In this document: positions 18,572-27,189 of the stretch, one piece after another
How positions within the stretch are numbered: the stretch's first letter is position 1
Layout: each line of letters starts with the position of its first letter
Assembly: GCF_006210265.1 (NCBI RefSeq)
Contig: NZ_VCNC01000003.1
Coordinates: 248,001 to 312,000 of the forward strand
DNA: 64,000 nucleotides
Source: Desulfovibrio sp. UCD-KL4C
Lineage (GTDB): Bacteria > Desulfobacterota > Desulfovibrionia > Desulfovibrionales > Desulfovibrionaceae
Direction of reading: 5' to 3'
Translations under genes and position numbers: made by a program
The notes under the pieces: generated by a model
What the model saw: the letters and a program-made list of their open reading frames with translations, nothing else
What the model was told of the DNA's origin: nothing
Database searches by the model: none

Positions 18572-20839
18572 ATGGGTAAAAAGAAACATTCCAAAAATCC
18601 AGGCGTAATTAAGCCGTATGAAGTACTTAAAATTTTGCGTTCCAGTGCTAAGCCTCTTTCAGGCGGCGAAATACAGAAAAGACTGGGCTTAACCAAACGC
18701 CACCGTAAATTTGTAAAACAACTGCTGGTTGAACTGTTAGATGAAGGGAAAATAGTTAAGGCTGGAAGCGCCTACGGACTTCTCGAAAAGATGAATATGA
18801 TTACCGGTAAGCTTCAAGTTCAAAGATCAGGTGCTGCCTTTGTTCTGCCTGACGATAAAGGTAGTAAAGATATCTTTATTCGTCCGCGCTCAATGAATGA
18901 AGCATGGCACGGGGATAGGGTTTCCGTAGCACTTTTGGGTAACAGCAGTAACGGTAAGAATCCAGAAGGGCGTATTCTAAGTGTGCTTGAAAGAGGGAAG
19001 CAGGTCTTCCCTGTGAGAGTTATCCGGCCCACAGGAGCAACTGCTTTGCTTTGTACTCCTACAGATCCTAAACTTGATTTCGGAATTGTTGTTGAACCGA
19101 GTGAGGCCGTGCAAACTCATTCGGTGGCTGGTGGAAAGTTTAAAAAATCAGACTATAAAAAAGCTAATATTGACTCAAGCGTATCTGGTTCAAGCGAAGT
19201 TGCTTTTGATTATTCGAAGGTTGCGCGCGGGGATATATTGTTAGTTGCTCCCGGCGATAGGATTCATCCTAATTTATGGAAAGGTAAAATCCTTAAGTAT
19301 CTTGGACGGGAAGATGATGTCCTTGTTCAGGAGGCTATAGTAAAAGCTAATAACGGAGTTCCTACTGAATTTCCTGAAAGTGCGCTTGAAGAGGCGGCTG
19401 CTTTGCCGAATCGTCCCAGCAAGGAAGATTTTAATTCTCGCGAAGATATGCGTGAAATACCGTTTGTTACAATCGATGGTGAGACTGCAAAAGATTTTGA
19501 TGATGCAATTTATGTTGAAACAACTCCGAAAGGATACAGATTAAGAGTCGCAATTGCTGATGTAAGTCACTATGTTGCAATGAATTCTCCCATGGACCGT
19601 GAAGCTGGAAAACGTGGTAATTCATATTATTTCCCGAAATCTGTCGAACCAATGTTTCCAGAAGCTCTCAGTAACGGACTTTGCAGTCTTAATCCTGACG
19701 TTGAACGGCTTGCTATGAACGCGACTATTGAGTTTAATAAAGCCGGAAAACCTTTATCCTCTAAGTTCGCTTCGGTGGTCATTCGCAGTCATGCCCGCTT
19801 GACCTATAATCAGGTTTACAAAGCAATTATTCAGGGTGATGAAGAAGAACGTGCAAAGATTCAAGACGTTGTTCCAATGCTTGAAATTGCAGAAAAACTG
19901 GCCCGCCAAATCAATGCTCGGAGACAGGATCGGGGTAGTCTTAATTTTGATCTTCCGGAACCGGAAATTATATTCAATTTGCAGGGAGAAACGACAGATA
20001 TCTGCCCGAGAACTCGCAACTTTGCACATCAAATGATTGAAGAGTTTATGATAGCAGCCAACGAGGCTGTCGCTGAATTTTTGACAGAGCGTGAAATGCC
20101 TTGTCTTTACCGTGTACATCCCGGCCCTGACTCAATGAAGCTTACTAATTTCTTTAAGATACTTAAGAAAATGGGTATTGCTGGAGAAGTTCCTGAGCCA
20201 GTTACTCCGCAATCATTGCAGCAGGTTCTCAATAGTGCTGAAGGAGCAGATCAGGAGTTTCTTGTTAACAGGATGCTGATAAGGTCTATGAAACAGGCTA
20301 AGTATGAACCTGGTAATGAAGGACATTTCGGGTTGGCCTCAGAGTGTTACTGCCACTTTACTTCACCTATCAGGCGTTATGCTGACCTTACGGTGCATAG
20401 AGCTTTAAAGGTTGCACTTGGTGATGAACATCAGGCCATGCATGCAGAAAAGCATCTTGTCGGACTTGGTGCCCATTTAAGCGGCCGCGAGCGTGTAGCT
20501 ATGGAAGCAGAACGTGAAATACTTAAACGACTGACTATTATCTTCTTAAAAGATAAAGTAGGTGAGCAGTTTACCGGAATTATTTCCTCAATGGCTGAAT
20601 TTGGATTCTGGGTAGAACTTCAGGAAGTTATGGCAGAAGGAATGATCAGGCTGGCTAATTTAAGTGATGATTATTATACTTTTTGGGCTGATAGGCAGAT
20701 GATTGTCGGTGAACGTTCCGGCAAGGCATTTAGATTGGGACAGAAGATTGTGGTAAAACTTGATTCGGTGAGCCTTGATATGCTTGAAGCCAACTTATCT
20801 GTAGTTAAAGGCGGAGAAGATTTTAAAAAATATGTTTAG
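18572..20839 (+). CDS. rnr: Ribonuclease R
   Basis: A processive 3'-5' exoribonuclease that degrades structured RNA. The 755 residues comprise an N-terminal winged-helix region, cold-shock-like domains (LQVQRSGAAFVLPDD), the RNB catalytic domain (TIDGETAKDFDDAIYVE, with the Mg2+-binding Asp cluster, and HFTSPIRRYADLTVHR), and a C-terminal S1 domain (GEQFTGIISSMAEFGFWVEL). The lysine-rich tail common in enterobacterial RNase R is absent; basic residues are at the N-terminus instead (MGKKKHSKNP). The 3' end overlaps the next convergent gene by four bases. Confidence 0.96.
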   Translation: MGKKKHSKNPGVIKPYEVLKILRSSAKPLSGGEIQKRLGLTKRHRKFVKQLLVELLDEGKIVKAGSAYGLLEKMNMITGKLQVQRSGAAFVLPDDKGSKDIFIRPRSMNEAWHGDRVSVALLGNSSNGKNPEGRILSVLERGKQVFPVRVIRPTGATALLCTPTDPKLDFGIVVEPSEAVQTHSVAGGKFKKSDYKKANIDSSVSGSSEVAFDYSKVARGDILLVAPGDRIHPNLWKGKILKYLGREDDVLVQEAIVKANNGVPTEFPESALEEAAALPNRPSKEDFNSREDMREIPFVTIDGETAKDFDDAIYVETTPKGYRLRVAIADVSHYVAMNSPMDREAGKRGNSYYFPKSVEPMFPEALSNGLCSLNPDVERLAMNATIEFNKAGKPLSSKFASVVIRSHARLTYNQVYKAIIQGDEEERAKIQDVVPMLEIAEKLARQINARRQDRGSLNFDLPEPEIIFNLQGETTDICPRTRNFAHQMIEEFMIAANEAVAEFLTEREMPCLYRVHPGPDSMKLTNFFKILKKMGIAGEVPEPVTPQSLQQVLNSAEGADQEFLVNRMLIRSMKQAKYEPGNEGHFGLASECYCHFTSPIRRYADLTVHRALKVALGDEHQAMHAEKHLVGLGAHLSGRERVAMEAEREILKRLTIIFLKDKVGEQFTGIISSMAEFGFWVELQEVMAEGMIRLANLSDDYYTFWADRQMIVGERSGKAFRLGQKIVVKLDSVSLDMLEANLSVVKGGEDFKKYV

Positions 20840-21132
20840 CGATCATTAATTTTTATTAAATATTTGATTATATTGCAAAAAATAGATAGTGGACAGACTT
20901 TTTCATCTATTTCACAACTGAATATATCATCAGCTTCGGATATCGTATTTAGGCTTTCATATACTTTAACAAGAGATTCTTGAGTATTATCGCCTAGCAC
21001 GTCCTTGATCATGCTCAGTAGTTCTGGCGGGGCTTCTTCAGATAGAGTCAGGACAATCCCTGAATCTCCGAAGTCAAAGTCGAAACAGCTTGCGTATTCA
21101 GCTGCAAGGGCTTGCACGTTATCATCTGTCAT
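20836..21132 (-). CDS. Small acidic hypothetical protein
   Basis: A 98-residue acidic soluble protein that I do not recognise. The first 70 residues are predicted alpha/beta with ALAAEYASCFDFDFGDSG and LTLSEEAPPELLSMIKDVLG, and four cysteines are spread along it. A GGAGC site lies 8 bases before ATG 21132. It converges on rnr with a four-base overlap of the stop codons, which leaves no room for a terminator. The reading frame is plausible because it has a proper start site and its own upstream intergenic region. Confidence 0.7.
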   Translation of the reverse strand: MTDDNVQALAAEYASCFDFDFGDSGIVLTLSEEAPPELLSMIKDVLGDNTQESLVKVYESLNTISEADDIFSCEIDEKVCPLSIFCNIIKYLIKINDR

Positions 21133-21294
21133 GAAATAAGCTCCAAATAAGTGTCCTCGTGATAAAATACGACTTTACTACAAGCTAAGATATTTGAAAA
21201 GAGTTCTATTCTTATAAAATGGTTGCGATATTTTCTCGCCTAAGTTAATCATAAGTGAACTTGTGTGTTAAACTTTGATTGATTTGAGGACGTA

Positions 21295-21951
21295 ATGCAA
21301 ACGAAAGATTTTGATTCCTTTTTTGAAAGGCTATGCGAGCAGACAGATATTTCAACTCAAGCCCAGTTAGCTCGTGAACTCGGTGTCGGGCGTGCAGCTA
21401 TTTCATTAGTCAAAAAGAAAGGGGCTGTTCCTCCGCGTTGGATTTTGGATTTATCCGTCCGCTACGATATTGATTCAACGTGGCTTGAATCCGGGGTAGG
21501 ATTGCCTCACCCCGAAGAAAGCGCAGAGGCTTTTGCTGGTGATTTCACACGAATTCCAAAAGTTGCAGCTAGGCTTTCAGCTGGTGGTGGCTCATTTGAA
21601 ACTGGCGGAACTGTCGAAAGTTATTATGCTTTTCAAAAAAGCTGGGTAAGCTCAAAAGGTAATCCGGCTAATATGGTCTTGATGGAAGTTTATGGCAACA
21701 GCATGGAACCTGAGCTTAAAGCAGGTGATATTGTGTTGGTTGATCAGTCTAAAAACAATGTTTTGGCTGGTGGAATTTATGCAATTGGTGTTGAGGATAC
21801 TGTTATGGTTAAGCGTGTTGAGAAACGTCCTGGACAGGTAGTTCTACACAGTGACAACACTGATTATTCGCCGATTTTTCTTGGTGGAGATGAACTTGCT
21901 AATGTGAGAGTGCTTGGTCAGGTCGTATGGGTTTCACGCGAATACCAATAG
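21295..21951 (+). CDS. S24-family (CI/LexA-like) transcriptional repressor
   Basis: A 218-residue DNA-binding protein. Residues 8-65 form a CI-type helix-turn-helix (TQAQLARELGVGRAAISLVK). Residues about 90-215 are the S24 peptidase-like domain, with an Ala96-Gly97 pair (RLSAGGG) as the likely self-cleavage site, Ser136 in GNSMEPELKAGD and Lys173 in VMVKRVEK as the Ser-Lys dyad. It should respond to DNA damage or another RecA-linked signal, or act as a stress regulator. No phage genes lie nearby, so this is probably a chromosomal regulator. A strong terminator follows. Confidence 0.88.
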   Translation: MQTKDFDSFFERLCEQTDISTQAQLARELGVGRAAISLVKKKGAVPPRWILDLSVRYDIDSTWLESGVGLPHPEESAEAFAGDFTRIPKVAARLSAGGGSFETGGTVESYYAFQKSWVSSKGNPANMVLMEVYGNSMEPELKAGDIVLVDQSKNNVLAGGIYAIGVEDTVMVKRVEKRPGQVVLHSDNTDYSPIFLGGDELANVRVLGQVVWVSREYQ

Positions 21952-21980
21952 ATAAACATACTTTTTAGAGATTTGTTTAT

Positions 21981-22021
21981 GCGAGATTACACAAGGTAAG
22001 AGTGTAATCTCGCTTTTTTTG
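21981..22021 (+). terminator. Intrinsic terminator after the S24 repressor gene
   Basis: Twelve-base perfect arms GCGAGATTACAC and GTGTAATCTCGC with a nine-base loop, followed by eight T residues. A textbook terminator 30 bases after the stop codon. Confidence 0.95.
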
Positions 22022-22148
22022 TTTATAATGTTTATTTTTAGTTGACATGCATGTTGTGTTATGGTTGATTTGAGTCGTCACATGTCAAGAGGTTTGGCGA
22101 GAGGGTGTCCCCTTCTTATTCGAAAAGACCAAGGTCAGGAGAACTGTC

Positions 22149-22316
22149 ATGCAGGAAAGATATTGCAAGTGCGGAAATCAGGTTATCGTTCAGTATTCAA
22201 ATAAAAGATCTGATGATTGGTTTACGCGTTTCTGGATAATGGGAGCGACTTTTGGAAAGACCGTAAGGGTTTGTCCGCACTGTGGCAGTCTTTTAGATAT
22301 TGACAGCTTAAAATGA
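22149..22316 (+). CDS. Small zinc-ribbon-like protein (55 aa)
   Basis: A 55-residue ORF with a good AGGAGA site six bases before ATG 22149. It reads MQERYCKCGNQVIVQY at the start and has RVCPHCGSLLDID near the end, so two C-x-C/C-x2-C knuckles could hold one zinc. The middle is rich in aromatic and basic residues (DDWFTRFWIMGATFGK). A TTGACA sits about 100 bases upstream. Function unknown. Small zinc-ribbon proteins often bind nucleic acid or a larger partner. Confidence 0.75.
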   Translation: MQERYCKCGNQVIVQYSNKRSDDWFTRFWIMGATFGKTVRVCPHCGSLLDIDSLK

Positions 22317-22435
22317 TATTTCCATTTAATGTATATAATTTAAAAAATTTCGGTAAACGTCTCCCCTGTTGTTTGCCGGGAAAGTGACTTCTAACCACAC
22401 ACTTCTTTACACATCTGTTTTATTTTCTTTCTGAT

Positions 22436-22464
22436 TAATATGCCGCCGTTCTGGCGGCATATTA
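22436..22464 (+). terminator. Hairpin terminator before the UPF0489 gene
   Basis: Twelve-base arms TAATATGCCGCC and GGCGGCATATTA around the loop GTTCT form a perfect GC-rich hairpin, followed by ATTTGTC. It probably ends the small zinc-ribbon transcript. Confidence 0.75.
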
Positions 22465-22583
22465 ATTTGTCACAGGCTAAATAGCTTTCACGTTTTTATC
22501 TAAACCAGAAACAGCAATCCCTTTCCTTTTCAATTCAGCAAATGTATAAGCAGATCGTTGCAAATATTAGCTTGGAGGAAAAT

Positions 22584-23294
22584 ATGGGTGAGTGGGTAGT
22601 TGATTTTAAGGGACGTAATCATTCAACTGCAATTAATCTTAATTTTTTGTGGAAAGAGCGGAATGTTTTTATAATGGATAATCATCGGGCTGCGCTTTGG
22701 TGCTGGGTTTCAAGTTTAAAGCAAAACTCTGATATAGGATTGTTTCACGTTGATAGGCATTACGATGCTTTGTTTTCTGATAAAGATTATGCTCATTTTC
22801 CTCATAGCAGTTTCAGCTCTTTACCCATCGAAGAGTATCTTTCTTGCGGATATGATAATGATTATTTTTCAGTAACTCCGCTTTTCAGGTGGGATAATTA
22901 CCTAGGTCTGTTTATTGAAAAGTATCGTAAACAAGTTAAAGAGTGGGCTTTTGCAACTCATGGCAAAGGTTCTGCTCCAAAGGATATCCGCTACGCAGCA
23001 TATGATCCATGGGAGTTTCCTGCTGCCCTTGGTGAGTTGGAAGGGAAATGGATTTTTAATCTTGATCTTGACTATTTCTTCGGAAGAATGAGTAGCGGGG
23101 AGATGGAAAAAATGTTCACCGATACGTATATTATTGATTTCGTAAAGGGAATACGCGCTTGCCTTGATTCAGGAGTAATTGCTGTTTTGACGGTGAGTCT
23201 AAGCCCTGAATGTACAGGTGGATGGCAAGGTGCCGAGTCCGTTCTTCAGTTGGTTACTGATGGACTCGGAATTGATTTTAAATTGCCTGCCTAG
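22584..23294 (+). CDS. UPF0489 / peptide-arginase-like protein
   Basis: A 236-residue cytosolic protein that resembles the UPF0489 (C5orf22/peptide arginase) family. Arginase-type metal-binding segments are visible: FIMDNHRAALWCW, LFHVDRHYDAL, WIFNLDLDYFF and VSLSPECTGGW. Members that act on ribosomal peptides convert arginine residues to ornithine; other members have no known substrate. I start at ATG 22584, where TGGAGGA lies five bases upstream, not at 22542. No precursor peptide or RiPP maturase adjoins it, so a RiPP role is not supported here. Confidence 0.75.
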   Translation: MGEWVVDFKGRNHSTAINLNFLWKERNVFIMDNHRAALWCWVSSLKQNSDIGLFHVDRHYDALFSDKDYAHFPHSSFSSLPIEEYLSCGYDNDYFSVTPLFRWDNYLGLFIEKYRKQVKEWAFATHGKGSAPKDIRYAAYDPWEFPAALGELEGKWIFNLDLDYFFGRMSSGEMEKMFTDTYIIDFVKGIRACLDSGVIAVLTVSLSPECTGGWQGAESVLQLVTDGLGIDFKLPA

Positions 23295-23311
23295 GGTCTT
23301 ACGGTGACAGC

Positions 23312-23650
23312 TTAGTCTTTGTTCCAAACTTTGAACTTATGATTAGCGAAAAATTCATTGTAAAGTTTTTCAGCTTTTGCTTTGAACTTTTTATCGTGCA
23401 TAATTAAAACACTTAGAGCTTCATATTTAAAGTAGGCAACAACGTCTTCCCAGTCGATTTCGTCTCCGTTTTCTTTGCGTCTGAACCCTTCAAGTGCTGG
23501 TTCAACTAATTTTTGCTTCATGGGGTCATCGACACCAGCATCTTTGAAAAAGTCGCAGATTTCTTTTTTTACATTTTCAGGCCAATTGGTATCGCCGAGC
23601 GGGATAAGGTCTTGAAATTTATTATCCTGTCCTTTTTTTAGTATATACAT
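23312..23650 (-). CDS. Hypothetical soluble protein
   Basis: A 112-residue charged, mostly helical protein that I do not recognise. It begins MYILKKGQDNKFQDLIPL and has DWEDVVAYFKYEALSVLIMHD in the second half. I start it at ATG 23650 because GGAGC lies seven bases upstream; the frame stays open to 23719 but that part has no start signal. It faces the UPF0489 gene tail to tail. Confidence 0.65.
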   Translation of the reverse strand: MYILKKGQDNKFQDLIPLGDTNWPENVKKEICDFFKDAGVDDPMKQKLVEPALEGFRRKENGDEIDWEDVVAYFKYEALSVLIMHDKKFKAKAEKLYNEFFANHKFKVWNKD

Positions 23651-23764
23651 GGTGCAGCTCCGATTTAAAATTAACGTTTGATCTTGTATGTCAGTATCTC
23701 CTAAAAAAAAATAATTCACAAGAAGTTAGAGTCTCTTAGAGTGGTTTTTCAAAAAAAATAGCCA

Positions 23765-24328
23765 TTATTTAATTCTTTTGAACCTACCAATTATATGTCC
23801 TGTGGAGGGCATTATTCTCTCATCATCAAATTCTGTTTTTAAGAATGTAAGAGCTGATAAATCAGGGCTGAAAACTAATGTTCGCACTTGAGAATTGCCG
23901 CCGCCTTCTTTATAATTAATAATATCGGTAATATAAATTGTATCACCTGAGATTGTTACAGTTCTCAGTATCTTAATTCCATCCAGCTCCCATGCGTATT
24001 CTGTATATGATCCTTTGGCTGGTATAACATAGTAGTTGTAATGGCTTTTGCTTATGTTTTTAATGTTAGAGTCAATCGTCAGTCGGGCTGTAGTTGTAAC
24101 CAGCTTTTGGGTGTAATGAACGGTAACAGTTCCTTGAAATACTCCAGCAAAGCGTGAGTTATTAATTTTTTTAATCGTTCTAGTAAACGCCTGTTCAGAC
24201 TTAGTTTCAGACGTACGAAAATTGAATTCAGGTCTTTTAAGATTATTAAGGGAAGAACTTTCTTTACCGTATATAGTTGAAACAGAGAGTGCTATTATTG
24301 ACAGTGTTACAAGTATTATTTTTTGCAT
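23765..24328 (-). CDS. Hypothetical exported protein
   Basis: A 187-residue protein with a signal peptide (MQKIILVTLSIIALSVSTIYG). The mature part is predicted beta-rich, with repeated strands such as GVFQGTVTVHYTQKL, TARLTIDSNIK and VTISGDTIYITDI, suggesting a lipocalin- or sandwich-like periplasmic fold. No cysteines in the mature part and no catalytic motif are seen. It is read divergently from the next gene. Function unknown. Confidence 0.65.
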   Translation of the reverse strand: MQKIILVTLSIIALSVSTIYGKESSSLNNLKRPEFNFRTSETKSEQAFTRTIKKINNSRFAGVFQGTVTVHYTQKLVTTTARLTIDSNIKNISKSHYNYYVIPAKGSYTEYAWELDGIKILRTVTISGDTIYITDIINYKEGGGNSQVRTLVFSPDLSALTFLKTEFDDERIMPSTGHIIGRFKRIK

Positions 24329-24402
24329 GTGTAGAGACCTGTTCGTTTTACTAGTATGATGTTTCCGATTAATATATAAAAGTATTTTAAAAGGAGAGTA
24401 GC

Positions 24403-24900
24403 ATGAATTACCTTACCAGGAAAATATTTCCTTTAGGGTTAATTTTGTTAGCTTTTATTTATGCGCAAGATTTATCCGCAGATATGAAAATAATTTTGAA
24501 AGATGGAAAAGTTCTAACTGGTCCTATCCCTCGTGATGATGCTAAATCTATCGAACGCAGCAAGACGACTACTCCTGGTGAGTTAACCCTTTCCAGTAGT
24601 AATAAAACGCAACTCGTTTATCGTGAAGATTCTATCTTAATAGAGAGTGCAAAATATGGAAATGTAAGCTTTGAATTAGGAAATAAACTGGGATACAAAC
24701 AATATTTTTGTAATGCAAAAGAAGCTTTATCCGAAATGTGCGATGGGGATAAAGCCTGTCAAATCATAGTAGGAAGCCAGATTTGCGGAGACCCATATCC
24801 CGGAAAAGGAAAATATTTATATGTAGAATATTCATGCGGAGGCAAAATCAAAAGAGTTAAAAATTCTCAGACTGAAATTATGAAACTAAAGTGTCCCTAA
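24403..24900 (+). CDS. Exported protein with SUEL/rhamnose-binding-lectin-like domain
   Basis: A 165-residue protein with a signal peptide ending near residue 26. Residues about 76-145 look like the SUEL (Gal_lectin) fold: SAKYGNVSF corresponds to the family's ANYGR stretch, and then C103, C113, C119, C128 and the hallmark GDPYPGKGKYLYVEYSC (C144). A last cysteine is C164. SUEL domains bind galactose or rhamnose and are common in animals and rare in bacteria. An AAGGAGAG site precedes the ATG. The N-terminal 50 residues of the mature part have ILKDGKVLTGPI, an SH3-like strand pair. The assignment rests on motif spacing only. Confidence 0.6.
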   Translation: MNYLTRKIFPLGLILLAFIYAQDLSADMKIILKDGKVLTGPIPRDDAKSIERSKTTTPGELTLSSSNKTQLVYREDSILIESAKYGNVSFELGNKLGYKQYFCNAKEALSEMCDGDKACQIIVGSQICGDPYPGKGKYLYVEYSCGGKIKRVKNSQTEIMKLKCP

Positions 24901-24980
24901 AGGTAAGAAATTTGCTTCGTCGGGTTCATTTTTTGCATTAAAAGGCAGATGAGAAAAATAATCCCTATCGGAGTTTGTAG

Positions 24981-25151
24981 ATGCAGAAGATTTTGGCTTT
25001 GGTTTTAGTTATTATAAGCGGTGTTATGTTGTTTCATTCTGGTATGGAAGTTTATTGCTCCATGAATTCAAAAAAAATTGTTGAGCCGCAGGTTGTTAAA
25101 CTTGATAGGATTGAAGGCAAGTATTGCCCATTATATTTTCCAACGGAATAA
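24981..25151 (+). CDS. Small membrane-anchored or exported peptide (56 aa)
   Basis: A 56-residue ORF with CGGAG eight bases before the ATG. The first 20 residues are hydrophobic (MQKILALVLVIISGVMLF) and could be a signal or a membrane anchor. The tail has two cysteines (VYCSMNS, KYCPLYFPTE), which might pair in the periplasm. It lies 80 bases after the lectin-like gene in the same direction. Function unknown; coding status is likely but not certain. Confidence 0.5.
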   Translation: MQKILALVLVIISGVMLFHSGMEVYCSMNSKKIVEPQVVKLDRIEGKYCPLYFPTE

Positions 25152-25178
25152 AAGAATAATGAATTTATGTTGAAATTT

Positions 25179-25961
25179 TTAATTCAATTCAATGATTTTA
25201 TTTTCTACTATAAAAGCGTTGAAATCAGCTAAGAAGTCAAGCTTGTCTCGTTTTATCAGCAAATGTAAATAGTATTCGTAAAGAGGTTTTTCAATCAGCC
25301 TGAAATCTTTTTTCGAATATTTAGTTCTACCCATCAGTGTTGGTAAGGTGCGCTTATTACATATTGCTCCATCAACTCTTCCCGCGACCAGCAGTTTAAA
25401 AAATTGCGATGTGCGATATACAGCCTGTTTACGTATTATTCCTTTTGAGAAATATACATCCAATGGGCCATAACTATTGCCATGCAACACTGCTAATTTC
25501 TTGCCACTCAGTTTTTCAATATTTGATTCCTTAATATTTGAATTTACCTTTACTAATAAATGGTCACTTATCTTCCATAAGGGGGCAGAGTGAACGTATT
25601 TATTTTGTATTTCTTTGGATAAAAACATCGGATTAGATAAAGCGAAACAGTCTGCTTTTTCTTCAGTTAAGACTTTATTAATTCGTTCGCGCGGAAGACA
25701 TTTGTATTCAATTTCATATTGTGGATGGCTCTTTGCAAACTTTTCTAATATATCTATGAAAAGACCTTTAAATCGAGGATGTGTTTCGCTTTTGCTGGTA
25801 ATAGAGTAAAATGGCGGAAACCTATGACCAAATAGAATAGTAATTTTTTCTTTGTGAACTTCTTGGGCAGAAAGATATCCTGCAGAGCTCATCGACAGTA
25901 TTACCGTAATAAATATGATTTTATTAATTAGTCTGAATATTTTAAAACTAAATGTAGGCAT
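25179..25961 (-). CDS. Periplasmic solute-binding protein, SBP_bac_3 family
   Basis: A 260-residue exported protein with a signal peptide of about 32 residues. The mature part has the type II binding-protein pattern: FGHRFPPFYSI, KGLFIDILEKF, AVLHGNSYG near the hinge, and VDGAICNKRTLP. These proteins bind amino acids or similar ligands for ABC transport or sensing. No ABC permease or ATPase adjoins it, so it may be an orphan or feed a sensor. It is divergent from the EEP gene with only 35 bases between. Confidence 0.8.
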   Translation of the reverse strand: MPTFSFKIFRLINKIIFITVILSMSSAGYLSAQEVHKEKITILFGHRFPPFYSITSKSETHPRFKGLFIDILEKFAKSHPQYEIEYKCLPRERINKVLTEEKADCFALSNPMFLSKEIQNKYVHSAPLWKISDHLLVKVNSNIKESNIEKLSGKKLAVLHGNSYGPLDVYFSKGIIRKQAVYRTSQFFKLLVAGRVDGAICNKRTLPTLMGRTKYSKKDFRLIEKPLYEYYLHLLIKRDKLDFLADFNAFIVENKIIELN

Positions 25962-25996
25962 CTGACCTTATTTTAAATACAGGTTAAGGGGTTATA

Positions 25997-27043
25997 ATGA
26001 AGATCTTTTATACTTTTTTAAAACCATTTGTAATTATTTTAATTATTTTATTGTGCGTTGTAATTCTATGGTTTCTTTATAGGTGGATTAATGATCCTGA
26101 ATACAAAATCAGTAATGTTCAAGAAGGTCTGGTTCTGAATTTAAATGAAAGCGTAGAAGGATTAGACTTAAAAAACAATTCGCTAACAGTTATAAGCTAC
26201 AATCTTGGTTTTGCTGCAGGACCTATGCAGAAAACTCTGGCGGATGAGCATCCTGTATCTTTTTTTTCGCAGAATCTTGATAATTTTATCAGTTTGGTTA
26301 AAGAGAAAAATGCCGACATTCTATTGTTACAAGAAGTCGATTTAAACTCAAAACGATCTGGTTATGTTAATCAGTTGGAATACATAATGAATCGTCTTGG
26401 TTGGAATTATGCAGCTCCAGTTATAGACTGGGATTTTTATTTTCCATTTCGTAAAGAACATCAAATTGTTAAATCTACAGTTGTTATCTCAAAATTCCCC
26501 ATAATTTCTAATAAGTACACTCTTACTTCATGCAAACCTAATTTTGAGAATAAGCTATTAGATATTTTTTATTATCCATTACTTTGGAAGTCTACTATGC
26601 AGCAAGTTAGAGTCCTTGCTGGTAAAAATACAATCTCATTCTATAATGTTCATTTATGTGTATGGAACAGGGCTGCCAGATTGGAACAGATTAAGTATTT
26701 ATCTAAAATGATCAGGAATGATGATAATTCTGATGGTTTTATTATTGGAGGAGATTTTAATTTTCAAGCATACATAAGGGGTACGCCTGTTCCTACAGAT
26801 GACATGGTTAAATATCCTGTACTTAGAGCATTATGGAATGATTTACCAGAAATTCGCGAAATAATTATTGATAAATCGTCAAGCACCGAAGATATTCATA
26901 AGCATTTTACATTTCCAGAACGAAAACATCGGTATGATTTCTTATTTTATTCAAAAAAAATTAATATTGAAAGTGTGGAAATTATAGAAGACCTTCAATC
27001 TTCAGATCATCTTCCACTTATTGGCGTTTTTAAAATACTATAA
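25997..27043 (+). CDS. Membrane-anchored endonuclease/exonuclease/phosphatase (EEP) family protein
   Basis: A 348-residue protein with one N-terminal membrane segment (about residues 8-30) and an outside EEP domain. The metal and catalytic residues are in LLLQEVD, FYNVHLCVW, IIGGDFNFQ and the final SSDHLPLIGVF. Family members cleave phosphodiesters of DNA, RNA, lipids or nucleotides; the membrane anchor suggests an envelope substrate such as a phospholipid or an extracellular nucleic acid. AAGGGG lies a few bases before the start. Confidence 0.85.
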   Translation: MKIFYTFLKPFVIILIILLCVVILWFLYRWINDPEYKISNVQEGLVLNLNESVEGLDLKNNSLTVISYNLGFAAGPMQKTLADEHPVSFFSQNLDNFISLVKEKNADILLLQEVDLNSKRSGYVNQLEYIMNRLGWNYAAPVIDWDFYFPFRKEHQIVKSTVVISKFPIISNKYTLTSCKPNFENKLLDIFYYPLLWKSTMQQVRVLAGKNTISFYNVHLCVWNRAARLEQIKYLSKMIRNDDNSDGFIIGGDFNFQAYIRGTPVPTDDMVKYPVLRALWNDLPEIREIIIDKSSSTEDIHKHFTFPERKHRYDFLFYSKKINIESVEIIEDLQSSDHLPLIGVFKIL

Positions 27044-27189
27044 AGTAGATATGTTGGGTTTGTTTATTGTTTGAATAATTTGTTTAGATGCATGTTTGTC
27101 TTTTTAATGTTCGGAAAAATGCTATATTACACCTTCATTACGGGGCGAGTAAGGGGAATTTCCATTCAATTTTGGAATGTGGAGCGTGC

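Noticed and set aside
22081-22148. Possible small RNA or leader upstream of the zinc-ribbon ORF
   Set aside because: Weak partial pairing (AGAGGG with CCCTTCT) only, no terminator and no clear structure.
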